Source: Acidobacteriota bacterium (GTDB lineage Bacteria > Acidobacteriota > UBA6911 > RPQK01 > DATIPO01). From it: a stretch of DNA of 35,041 nt. The notes under the pieces were generated by a model, which was not told the DNA's origin, ran no database searches, and saw only the letters and a list, made by a program, of their open reading frames with translations. Positions 23,212 to 33,600 of the stretch are shown here, piece after piece. The stretch is from the NCBI GenBank assembly GCA_035471785.1, contig DATIPQ010000104.1, positions 1-35,041 on the forward strand, written 5' to 3'. The translations under genes and the position numbers were made by a program. Within the stretch, counting starts at the first letter, position 1, and each line of letters begins with the position of its first letter.

Positions 23212-25659
23212 ATGCTTAAACGACTTGACAAGCTGACGCTCGCCCGCTCTGCGGCTCTAATGGCGGCCGTTTTTCTTATGCTGGGCTGGCCCCTCCGCGC
23301 CCAGATCAGCGAAGACGCCCTGAAGGCCCGTCAGTGGATGATGGAGGGCCGTTACGGCAAGGCCGAGGACTTGCTGCTCGAGAAGTCCACCAACGACCCC
23401 CATGAACTGCGTCTGCGTCTGGAGCTGGAACGCCGCCGCGGACGCTTGCAGGAAGCCGATGCCACGGCTCGGCGCCTGCTGGGTTTGCTGGATCTGGGCG
23501 GCCTGAGCACTCCCGGCGAATTGGCGCAGGCCGCCTTCGCCGCCTGGCATCTGGACCGCTGGCGCCAAGCCAACGACATCTATCTTCAAGCCGCCGAGCT
23601 GGGGGAAGCCCCTGTCTCCCTTTACCTCGACTGGGGCCGCCTCTACCTTGAAAAGTACAACGCGGCCGAAGCCGAGGACATTTTCAAGGAAGCCCTGGAG
23701 TTGGCCGAGCCCGATTCCAAAGAGGCAGCCGCCGCTCTGGCCGGACTGGCCCAAGCTCATAAGACTCAAAGCAAACCTTCGGCCGCCCAGTTGGTGGAAC
23801 AGGCTCTGGCGGCCGATCCCGACAACCTGCACGCCATAGGACTCAAGGCCGCCTGGGCCATCTCGGCGGCCAGTTGGCAAGAAGCCGAGCAGCTCATCGA
23901 GCGCGGGCTCGGGGTCAACAAGAACTATCTGCCCCTGCTCGAGCAGGAAGCTTCCATGCTCTATTTCAGGGGCGAGAGTGAAAAGTACGAGAAACGCCGC
24001 GACCGCATTCTGGAGATCAATCCCAACAACGCCGATCTTTACGAGGCTTTAGGCGAGGCCGCCGTGCTCAAGCGGCGCATGGTCGAGGCAGACGGTTTCT
24101 TTCGCGAAGCGATCCGCCTCAACCCGCGACAATGGTCGGCTCTGGCGGCCCTGGGGCTGAACCTGCTGCGCCTGGGCGACGACGAGGGACGCCGGGTGCT
24201 GGAGCGGGCCTACGAAAACGATCCCTTCAACATCTGGACCGTCAACACCTTGCGCCTGGTGGACAGTTGGGAACGCTTCGCCGAATTCGAGTCCGAACAC
24301 TTCCGCATCCGCCTGCGCAAGGACGAAGCTGAAGTGCTCAAACCTTACGTGATGAGCCTGCTGCAGCGCTGTCTGGAGGAACTGGAAGAGAAGTACCAGC
24401 ATCAGATCGAGGGACGCTATACTTTCGAGATGTACCCCGATCACGAGGACTTCGCGGTGCGGGCCCTGGGCATGCCGGGATTGGGCGCTCTGGGCGTGGC
24501 CATCGGACGCGTCGTCGCCATGGACTCCCCTTCGGCCCGCCAGCGCGGCGAGTTCCACTGGGGGTCGACCTTGTGGCACGAGGTGGCCCACGTGGTGGCC
24601 CTCTCCATGAGCGACCAGAAGGTGCCCCGCTGGTTCACGGAGGGCCTTTCGATGATGGAGGAGCGGCTGCCCTTCCCGGGCTGGGGCGACGCCATCTCGC
24701 TGACATACATCGAGGCCTACCGCGAGGGTGAGCTGCTTCCCTTGAAGGATCTCAACGACGGCTTCCAGAGGCCCAAGAACGCACTGCAGATCCAAATCAG
24801 CTACCAGCAGGCCGGCTGGCTGTGCGAGTTCCTGGTGGAACGCTACGGCTTCGCCAAGATCCGCCAGATGCTGCTGGCCTACGCCGATGACAAGACCGAC
24901 GCCGAAGTCTTCGAGCAGGTTCTGGGGAAAACCCTTGAGCAGGTGGACAGCGAGTTCCAGGAGGCCATGGCCCAGCAACTCGATCCCCTGCTGGAGAAGC
25001 TCGAGCGTCCTCAGCAGGATTCCTCCCAGGCCCGCGTCCTCATGCAGGCCGACATCGGCCAGTTGCACGAATCGCTGGCCGACAATCCCTCCAATTACTT
25101 TCTGCTCTTGAGAACGGGACAGCGGCTGATCGAGGAAGACCGCCACCAGGAAGCTGAAGAGCTTCTGCAAAGGGCCATCGAAATCTTCCCTTCCTATTCC
25201 GGGGCCGGCAGTCCTTACCATCTGTTGGCTGATTTCTACCGCACTCAGGGGCGCTCAGATGATCTGGCCGAACTGTTGATGCGCTGGTGGCGCGTCAATC
25301 CCAAGCGGGCCGACACGGCCCTTGAGTTAAGCCGGCTCCTAGCCGATAAGGGGGAAGAAGAGCAAGCCATCGAGATTTTGGAAGAAGCGATGTACGCCGA
25401 CCCGCTGCGCCAGGACGTGCATCGCCTTTTGGCCGGACTCTATTTGAGCCGTCAAGAAGGAGAACTCGCGGAACGCGAATACCGGGTGCTGCTGGCCCTG
25501 GAGCCGACCGACATGGCCGGCGCCCGTTATGGGCTGGCGCGGGCGCTTTTCCTGCAGGAAAAGCTGGAGGAATCGAAGCGCCAGGTGCTGCTTTCGCTGG
25601 AGATCGCCCCAAGCTACGTCGAGGCGCAGCAGTTGCTGCTGGAGTTGGTCAAGCCATGA
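23212..25659 (+). CDS. Exported TPR protein with gluzincin-type (peptidase MA-like) metalloprotease domain
   Basis: 815 residues. The N-terminus reads as a signal peptide (ARSAALMAAVFLMLGWPLRAQ). TPR repeats cover residues ~25-370. The central domain (~375-590) has the zinc motif HEVAH (His456, Glu457, His460) and a downstream WFTEG with Glu477, the HExxH...E arrangement of gluzincins such as peptidase MA-like proteins. TPRs resume from ~620 to the end. All three zinc ligands and the general base are present, so it may be active; the substrate is unknown. Its stop overlaps the next start (ATGA). The 51-base gap upstream has no strong ribosome-binding site. Confidence 0.82.
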   Translation: MLKRLDKLTLARSAALMAAVFLMLGWPLRAQISEDALKARQWMMEGRYGKAEDLLLEKSTNDPHELRLRLELERRRGRLQEADATARRLLGLLDLGGLSTPGELAQAAFAAWHLDRWRQANDIYLQAAELGEAPVSLYLDWGRLYLEKYNAAEAEDIFKEALELAEPDSKEAAAALAGLAQAHKTQSKPSAAQLVEQALAADPDNLHAIGLKAAWAISAASWQEAEQLIERGLGVNKNYLPLLEQEASMLYFRGESEKYEKRRDRILEINPNNADLYEALGEAAVLKRRMVEADGFFREAIRLNPRQWSALAALGLNLLRLGDDEGRRVLERAYENDPFNIWTVNTLRLVDSWERFAEFESEHFRIRLRKDEAEVLKPYVMSLLQRCLEELEEKYQHQIEGRYTFEMYPDHEDFAVRALGMPGLGALGVAIGRVVAMDSPSARQRGEFHWGSTLWHEVAHVVALSMSDQKVPRWFTEGLSMMEERLPFPGWGDAISLTYIEAYREGELLPLKDLNDGFQRPKNALQIQISYQQAGWLCEFLVERYGFAKIRQMLLAYADDKTDAEVFEQVLGKTLEQVDSEFQEAMAQQLDPLLEKLERPQQDSSQARVLMQADIGQLHESLADNPSNYFLLLRTGQRLIEEDRHQEAEELLQRAIEIFPSYSGAGSPYHLLADFYRTQGRSDDLAELLMRWWRVNPKRADTALELSRLLADKGEEEQAIEILEEAMYADPLRQDVHRLLAGLYLSRQEGELAEREYRVLLALEPTDMAGARYGLARALFLQEKLEESKRQVLLSLEIAPSYVEAQQLLLELVKP

Positions 25660-26405
25660 AACGAGCGCTCTTTCTCACCGTTTTGGGTGTGCTGGCAGCG
25701 GCCTTGGCCCTGCTTCCCGCCACGCGTGGCGACGATGCCGGCAACCGCGATCCGCACGACCTCAGTCTCTTCCAGTTCGTGCGGCTGCAATACAACGGCT
25801 ACATGCTGGGCGGCTGGACCGGCGGCGGATTCGTGCCTCCCTGGAGGCACGACTATCCTCAAGCCGAGCAGAACTTCCTCAACATTCTGGGAGAACTGAC
25901 CAGCATCGAGACGACTCCCAAGTCCTTCAAAGTGCTGCGCATGCACGACCCTGAAATCATGAACTATCCCTTCGTCTACGTCTCCGAACCCGGATTCTGG
26001 GATGCGACTGAATCCGAGGTCGAGAACGTACGCAAGTATCTCGATCGGGGCGGGTTCATACTTTTCGACGACTTCCGGGGCACGTCAGAGTTGCGGGTGC
26101 TCTTCGACAATATGCGCCGAATCTACCCGGACCGCGCCTTCCGCGAGCTGACCCTGGCCGACCCGGTCTTCAGTTGCTTCTACAACATCGAATCGCTCGA
26201 TCTGCCGGCGCCTTATCGGGTACCCGGACGGCCCACCTTTTACGGAATGCATGACGATGAAGGCCGCCTGCAGGCGGTGGCCGCCTGGAACAATGACATC
26301 GGTGACTACTGGGAATGGTCTCACGAGAGCTTCACTCCCATCCAATATTCAAACGAAGCCTACAAGTTCGGCGTCAACTTCGTGATGTACGCGCTGACGC
26401 ATTGA
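25656..26405 (+). CDS. DUF4159 domain protein, exported
   Basis: 249 residues. A signal peptide (MKRALFLTVLGVLAAALALLPATRG) is followed by the DUF4159 domain: LFQFVRLQYNG, WRHDYPQAEQNFLNILGELTSIE, YPFVYVSEPGFWDATESEVENVRKYLDRGGFILFDDFRG, and NFVMYALTH at the C-terminus. The fold is thought to be glutamine-amidotransferase-like, without known catalysis. DUF4159 proteins often sit next to MoxR/DUF58/VWA genes, as here. Translation is coupled to the upstream TPR protein through ATGA. Biochemical function unknown. Confidence 0.88.
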   Translation: MKRALFLTVLGVLAAALALLPATRGDDAGNRDPHDLSLFQFVRLQYNGYMLGGWTGGGFVPPWRHDYPQAEQNFLNILGELTSIETTPKSFKVLRMHDPEIMNYPFVYVSEPGFWDATESEVENVRKYLDRGGFILFDDFRGTSELRVLFDNMRRIYPDRAFRELTLADPVFSCFYNIESLDLPAPYRVPGRPTFYGMHDDEGRLQAVAAWNNDIGDYWEWSHESFTPIQYSNEAYKFGVNFVMYALTH

Positions 26406-26435
26406 AAAACCGAATAACTTAGGACGGAGAAATAC

Positions 26436-27542
<1,107 letters not shown>

Positions 27543-27573
27543 GTCAATAAATTTGAAAAGATAACCAGAAGAC

Positions 27574-27610
27574 GCCGGCAGCAATCTCCCTTTGCGAGTT
27601 GATTGCCGGC
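27574..27610 (+). repeat. Inverted repeat in the MoxR-DUF58 gap
   Basis: GCCGGC(AGC)AATC pairs with GATTGCCGGC across a 14-base loop: 4 + 6 bp with a 3-base bulge. The downstream part (27600-27625) also holds the AGTTGGGAG-type short repeat. There is no T tract, so it is not a terminator; it might be an intercistronic mRNA structure. Confidence 0.5.
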
Positions 27611-27630
27611 AGTTGGGAGTTGCGAAGCAA

Positions 27631-28530
27631 ATGGCTCGGGTGATGGAGAACAGGTTCATCGATCCTTCGGTCCTGGCCGAGATCAATAACCTGCAGCTTT
27701 TGGCCAAGACGGTCGTGGAGGGCTTCATAGCCGGACTGCACCAGTCTCCCTACCACGGCTTCAGCCTGGAGTTCATGGAGTACCGCGAATACACCCCCGG
27801 CGACGACATCAGGGGTATCGACTGGAAAGTCTACGCCCGCAGCGACCGCTTCTACGTCAAGAAGTTCCAGGGCGAGACCAATACCCGCGTCCACCTGCTT
27901 CTCGACACTTCCAGGAGCATGACCTTCTCCAGCCACAAGGTCAGCAAGCTCGATTACGGGCGTTATCTGGCGGCCTCTCTGGCCCACTTCGCCGTCAAGC
28001 AAAAAGACGCCGCCGGACTCATGGTCTTCGATTCCAAGATCCGCTCCTTTCTGCCTCCGCGCAGCCGCAGCGGCCAGTTCCTGCAGGTCCTCAAGCGGCT
28101 GGAGCATCTGGAGCCGGGCGGACAGACCGACATCGGAGCCGCTTTGGACGCCATGGCGGGACTGATCAAGAAACGCAGCCTGGTGGTGTTGATCAGCGAC
28201 TTCTACCAGGACGTGGACGAGGTCTCCAAGGCGCTGCGCTTCTTCCATCACCGCGGCAACGACCTCATCTTGTTTCACCTGCTCGACCCGGTGGAGCTGG
28301 AGTTGCCGCTGGACAAGACGCTCACGCTGGAGGACATGGAGACGCAGGAGAAGGCTCCCTATGATCCCGCCAAATCGCGTCAGGACTATTTGGACCTGCT
28401 CGAGGAACACATCGAGGGCTTGCGCAAGGAATGCGCCGGGCAGTCCATCGATTACCAACTGATCAACACCGAAGAACCCCTCGACCGCGCCCTGCGCCGT
28501 TATCTGGCCGTGCGCGCCCGAGAGATGTAG
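27631..28530 (+). CDS. DUF58 domain protein (VWA-like, MoxR partner)
   Basis: 299 residues. The DUF58 signature is complete: EFMEYREYTPGDDIRGIDWKVYARSDRFYVKKFQGET (about residues 48-84), then a VWA-like core with HLLLDTSRSM giving the MIDAS DxSxS (Asp92, Ser94, Ser96), and VVLISDFYQD. There is no membrane helix, unlike longer DUF58 proteins, so it is probably cytoplasmic or membrane-peripheral. It follows the MoxR gene, the standard pairing. Start chosen at MARVMENRFIDP; the ribosome-binding site is weak because a repeat occupies the leader, and the ATG at 27643 is an alternative. It precedes the BatA-like gene by 16 bases. Confidence 0.93.
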   Translation: MARVMENRFIDPSVLAEINNLQLLAKTVVEGFIAGLHQSPYHGFSLEFMEYREYTPGDDIRGIDWKVYARSDRFYVKKFQGETNTRVHLLLDTSRSMTFSSHKVSKLDYGRYLAASLAHFAVKQKDAAGLMVFDSKIRSFLPPRSRSGQFLQVLKRLEHLEPGGQTDIGAALDAMAGLIKKRSLVVLISDFYQDVDEVSKALRFFHHRGNDLILFHLLDPVELELPLDKTLTLEDMETQEKAPYDPAKSRQDYLDLLEEHIEGLRKECAGQSIDYQLINTEEPLDRALRRYLAVRAREM

Positions 28531-28546
28531 CAACGAAGGCGAGGTT

Positions 28547-30601
28547 ATGCAGTTTCTCAATCCCTGGTTCTTGCTCGGCGCCGCAGCCGTCGCCGTACCC
28601 ATTTTCCTGCATCTGTTTCAGAAGCAGCGCAAGACCAGCTTTTCCTTCGCCTCGCTCATGTTCGTGCGCCGTCTGCCTGTCAAGGAGACCCGCCGCCGCC
28701 AACTGCGCTACCTGCTGCTGCTCGCTCTGCGTTGCCTGGGCATTGTGCTGCTGGCGCTGGCCTTCGCGCGTCCGGTCTTGACCAGCGCCTGGCTCTCTCG
28801 CGACAATCCGCTGGCCTCGCGCTCGGTGGTGGTTCTCATCGACCGTTCCATGAGCGTCTCCCAGACAGAGGTCTGGCAGCAGGCCTTGCAGGCGGCCCGC
28901 GACAAAATCGAGTCGCTGGGAGAAGGCGAGGAAGGCATGCTGATGCAGTTCGGCGGTGCCGTGGAAGTGCTTACCACCTGGGAAAGCTCGCCCCAACCGC
29001 TGCTGGAGGCGCTTGACAGTCTGGTCAAACCTTCCTACGAGTCGACCTCCTTCAGCGAAAGCTTGCGGCTGGCAGCCGAACAGCTCAGGGACGCCGGCAA
29101 CGGACGCAAGCAGATCTACCTGATCACCGATCTGCAGCGCCAGGGACTGGCCGGCGATACCAGCTTCAAAGCTCCTCCCGAGATCACGGTGGAGATCGAG
29201 AACGTCGGCGCCGAGACCTATAACCTGTATATCGAGCAGACCCGTCTCGACCGCTTCGTCTTCGGCGACCGTTATCCCAGCCCCATTCTGGTGCGCGTCT
29301 CCACCTCGCCGCCCCGCGCCGCTCAGGGAAGCCTCAAGCTCTTCCTGGAAGGGCAGTTGGTGGAAAGCCAGGACTTCGCTACCGACGAGGGCGGGGGGGC
29401 GCTGGTGACTCTAGACCCCTTCGAGGTGGAAGACGGCGTCACCCGAGGACGCATCGTGGCTGAAGCCGACGACGGCCTGGCCGCCGACAACACGCACTAC
29501 TTCGTGGTGGAGAGGCGCCAACCGCGCACCATCCTGCTGGTCAACGGACCCGGCCGCGCCGGATTCTTCTTGCGGCAGGCCCTGCAGGCTGGAGACAACC
29601 TGGCCTACCAGGTGCGCTCCCAGCAGTCTTTGGGCAATCTCCAGCTCGACCCTACGACCACGCCGCTGCTCATCCTCAACAATCTTCCCACTCCTCCTGA
29701 GGCCGACCGCATCGAGGCCTTCCTGCAGGCTGGAGGAGGCGTCATCGTGACCTTGGGCAACGACGTCCGTCCTGAGGCCTACAACCGGGAATGGGGACAT
29801 TTGCTGCCCGTCCGCATCGGAGAGCGGACTTTCGTCAAAGGGGGCGGGCGCTCCTTCACCGCCATGACCGAGATCAACTGGCGGCATCCCGTCTTCACCA
29901 TCTTTCAGGACGTTTACCAGGGGGCCTTGAGCAGCACCCAGTTCTTCGGCTACTGGGAGATGCAGCCCATCGAGGATGCCGTTGTCTTCGCCCGTTTCAG
30001 CGAAGGCTCGGCGGCCCTGGCCGAACTGCCGCCCGAGCATCCGGGACGGCTGATCGTGATGGCCTCCAATCCGGACGCGGTGTGGAGCGACTTTCCGCTG
30101 CGCAGCGCTTTCGTCCCCTTCTGGCAGGCCGCCGCCCATTACGCCACCCGCTGGAGCAACCGCCCCGCCTCGGCCCTGGTCGACCAATCGCTGGGCCTGT
30201 CGGAATCCGGGGAGGACCTGGAGGCCGCCGCCGGCAACCTGGAAGTCTTGGATCCCTCGGGACGGCGGGTGCTGGGGCTGGACGCCCAGCGTCCCGACTT
30301 CATCCGCTTGACCCAGCCGGGACACTACGAGATCCGCCGCAACAAGACCACCAACTGGATGGCCGTTAATCCGCCTCCTTTCGAGTCCGACCTGTCGGCG
30401 GTGGAAGAAAGCGATTTTCTGGCCGTGTTCGTGCCGGCCCGCTCGCGGGCGCAAGAGGATCAACCTGTGCAGGAACAAGTGCAAGACCGTGAGGAGCAGC
30501 AGTCGCTGTGGTGGTTGTTTATACTACTGGCAACCGGCGTTTTCGCTCTGGAAGCCCTTATCGCCAACCGCACGGTCGTCAAGCGCACCGTAACCGCTTA
30601 A
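28547..30601 (+). CDS. BatA-like membrane protein with VWA domain
   Basis: 684 residues. The N-terminal BatA domain is clear: FLNPWFLLGAAAVAVPIFLHLF (helix 1, ~3-24), KTSFSFASLMFVRRLP, RRRQLRYLLLLALRCLGIVLLALAFARPVL (helix 2, ~50-78). The VWA core has MIDAS DRSMS (Asp99, Ser101, Ser103) and IYLITDLQRQG. A large periplasmic region includes a GATase-like segment (TILLVNGPGRAGFFLRQAL; GGGVIVTLGNDVRP). A C-terminal helix (SLWWLFILLATGVFALEALIA) ends the protein. The layout parallels the first gene of the cluster, suggesting the two are distant paralogues. ATG has GAGG closely upstream. Bat proteins have been linked to aerotolerance and envelope stress; the role here is unproven. Confidence 0.88.
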   Translation: MQFLNPWFLLGAAAVAVPIFLHLFQKQRKTSFSFASLMFVRRLPVKETRRRQLRYLLLLALRCLGIVLLALAFARPVLTSAWLSRDNPLASRSVVVLIDRSMSVSQTEVWQQALQAARDKIESLGEGEEGMLMQFGGAVEVLTTWESSPQPLLEALDSLVKPSYESTSFSESLRLAAEQLRDAGNGRKQIYLITDLQRQGLAGDTSFKAPPEITVEIENVGAETYNLYIEQTRLDRFVFGDRYPSPILVRVSTSPPRAAQGSLKLFLEGQLVESQDFATDEGGGALVTLDPFEVEDGVTRGRIVAEADDGLAADNTHYFVVERRQPRTILLVNGPGRAGFFLRQALQAGDNLAYQVRSQQSLGNLQLDPTTTPLLILNNLPTPPEADRIEAFLQAGGGVIVTLGNDVRPEAYNREWGHLLPVRIGERTFVKGGGRSFTAMTEINWRHPVFTIFQDVYQGALSSTQFFGYWEMQPIEDAVVFARFSEGSAALAELPPEHPGRLIVMASNPDAVWSDFPLRSAFVPFWQAAAHYATRWSNRPASALVDQSLGLSESGEDLEAAAGNLEVLDPSGRRVLGLDAQRPDFIRLTQPGHYEIRRNKTTNWMAVNPPPFESDLSAVEESDFLAVFVPARSRAQEDQPVQEQVQDREEQQSLWWLFILLATGVFALEALIANRTVVKRTVTA

Positions 30602-30635
30602 CTGAAAGGCGCGCGAAGATCAAGAAGGTGACAAC

Positions 30636-33600
30636 ATGCTGAGCAAGACCCTTTCCCGCATCCGCCGCAAGCTACAACTCGAGCGTCTGCTCAAAGGAGC
30701 CGCCATCATCGTCGTCTCGGTGTTGGCCGGATCGCTGATCGCCAGCCTGCTGCTGGCCCAGTCGAATTTCTCCGACGATGCTCTTTTCTGGGTGCGCCTG
30801 ACCGGATCGTTGCTGGTCTTTTTCTTGCTCTATCGCTATTTCCTGGCCCCCACCTTCAGGCCTCCTTCCCGTCGTCAGGTGGCGCGCTTTCTGGAAGAAC
30901 GCAACCCTGAACTTCGCGAGCGCCTCTCCACGGCTGTTCAGCTCTCTGAGGACAAGGCGAGCAAAGTCCATCCCGAGATCCGCCAACTCATCCAAAAAGA
31001 CGCCGAGGATAAGTTCCGCCGAATTCCCCAGCCGCGCTTCTACTTCCAGCGCACCAGCCTCTCCTCGCTGCTCGGGTTGGCCACCGCTTTGCTGGTGTTT
31101 TTTGCCCTCTTCATGAGCGGCCCGGCTGCCTATAATTTCAGTCTCTCCAAGCTGTTGGGCCTGCTGGATGACCCCAAGACGGTGCTCTATTCCATCGACG
31201 TCTCGCCGGGTTCGGCCAAGATCGCCAAGCATTCCGACCTTGAGGTGCGGGCCTCCCTCAACGGATTCAACGCCGATCAGGTGCGTATCTACGTCCAGTA
31301 CGACGGCGAACCCAACTGGGACGAGGCAGTCATGGAAGCCGAGTCCGATTCCAGCCAGTCGGTCTTTTATTTCTTCGACGTGCGCGACCCCTTCAACTAC
31401 TACGTCGAAGCCGGCGGCATCCGCTCCGACGAACACCGCATCGAAGTCTCGGAAGTGCCCCACGTCACGGAATTCAAGATCGAGCTGCAGTTCCCCGCCT
31501 ATTCGGGATTGGATGCGGTCATCCTCGAGGACGAAGGCGACATCCAGGCCCTCACGGGCACGGTGGCCCACTTCGCCATCCGCACCGACCAGCCGGTGTC
31601 GGCGGGCCTCATCAAGCTCGACTCGGGCCAAGAAATCGCCCTGGAAATGCCAGAGCCCAATTTGCTCACCGGCAGCCTCAAGGTGGCATCGGACGACTTC
31701 TACCGCATCCACGTCACCGATCTGGAAGGCGTCTCCCACACGGCCTCCGACGAGTTTCTCATTCAGGCTCTGATCGACCAGCCGCCCGTGCTCACCTTCA
31801 CCGAGCCGGGACGCGACCGCAAGGTCACCAACCTGGAAGAGGTCTATCTGGAACTGAAGGCTGAAGACGACTACGGGATCGCTAAACTGTCCCTCTTCTA
31901 CTCGGTCAACGGCGATCCCGAACAGGAACTGAAGCTCGACTACCGTCGCGGCAGCCGTTCGCTGACCACTTCGCATACCTTCTTTATGGAGGAGTTCGAG
32001 CTCATCCCCGGCGACTTTATCTCCTATTACGCCAAGGCTTCCGACGCCGTCAGCAGCGCCGCCACCGACATTTACTTCTTTGAGGTCGAGCCCTACGAGA
32101 AAGAGTTCCGCCAGGCTCAACAGCAAGGCCAGCAGGGACAGCAGAACCAGGAAATGCAGCTGGCCCGCCAGCAGAAGCAGATCATCGCCGCCACCTTCAA
32201 GATCGAGCGCGACCGCGAGCGCATTCCACCTGACGAGCTGGAAGAAAACGGCCAGACGCTGGCCTTGATCCAGCAGCAGTTGTCCATCCAGGCCCAGACC
32301 ATCGTCGAGCGCATTCAGCGTCGGTTGGCGGCCGCAAGCGATGAGCGCTTTCAGAAGATGGTGCAGTACCTGCAGCAGGCCATCCAGCACATGGGGCCGG
32401 CTCACGAGTTCCTCAACGAACTCAATACTCAGGACGCGCTTCCCGAAGAGCAGAAGTCTTACCAGAACCTGCTGCGGGCCGAATCGCTCTTCAACGAGAT
32501 CCAGATCTCGATGAGCAACGAAGGTTCCCCGGCGGCTTCTCCCGAGGAATTGGCCGACCTGGTCGACCTTGAGCTGGACCAGAAGAAGAATCAGTACGAG
32601 ACCCTTCAGCAGAACCGCACCCAGAGGCGCGAAGAGGCTCTCGACGAAGCTCTGGAGAAGCTCAAGGATCTGGCCCGGCGCCAGCAGCAAGAAGCGGAGC
32701 GGCAACAGCGGCAAGCAGCCCAACGCTCCCGTTCGGGCGGTTCCTCGAGTCAGCAGCAGTTGATCGAGGAGGCCGAGAAACTGGCCCGCGAACTGGAACG
32801 GCTCTCACGCGAGAAGCCTGACCCGCAACTCAACCAGATCGCCCGCGACCTGCGTCAGGCGGCCAGCCAAATGCGCCAATCGCAGCAAGGCAGTCAAACG
32901 TCCAGCGAGCAGCAGATGCGTTCCCAGCAGGCCCTTGAACGCCTGGAGAAAGCCCAGAAGGCCCTCGACCGCCATCGCCGCCAACAGCGCGAAGGCACGG
33001 TCGAGAAGCTGAATCGACAGGCCCGTGAGCTGCTGGATAAGCAACGGGATATCGAAGAGAAGACGTCGCAATTGCGGGAGCAACTGGAGAGCGGCAGCAT
33101 CGACCAGGATTTCCTGGACAAACGGCGCCAACTGGGACGCCAGCAGCAGGAAGCCCTGGAAGACGTCATGCAGTTGGAAAGCGACCTGCATGCCACCGCC
33201 CGCCAGATGACCTCGCAGGAACCCGAAGCCGCCAAGCAACTCAAGAGCGCCGCCATCGATATCGAAGACGAGCGCATCACCGACCAGATGTCGGGCGCCC
33301 AACGCTTCTCTGAGCGGGGGATGTACGAGCAGGCTGAAACGCTGGAGAAGGCTGTGACGCGCGATCTTGAGCGGGTGGCCGAGAAAGTCTCTGAGGCCGA
33401 GCAGGCGCTGGGCAGCGGCAACCGGCAAGACCCGCTCGAACGGTTGCGCCAGGCTCAAAGCGAGCTGGCCTCCACCATCGAGGACCTTGAGTCGCTGCGA
33501 GAGCGCGCCCAAGCCGCCCAGCAGGAAGGCCAAGAGCGACGACAAGGCCAACAGGGAGAACAACAAGAAGGCGACTCGCAGGGTCGCCTGCCCGGTGAAG

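Noticed and set aside
24049-25221. 390-codon minus-strand open frame
   Set aside because: Antisense of the TPR-metalloprotease gene, which has clear motifs; no family features.
30672-32723. 683-codon open frame on the minus strand
   Set aside because: Shadow of the DUF4175 gene caused by GC-rich codon bias; Leu/Gly/Asp-rich composition with no domain.
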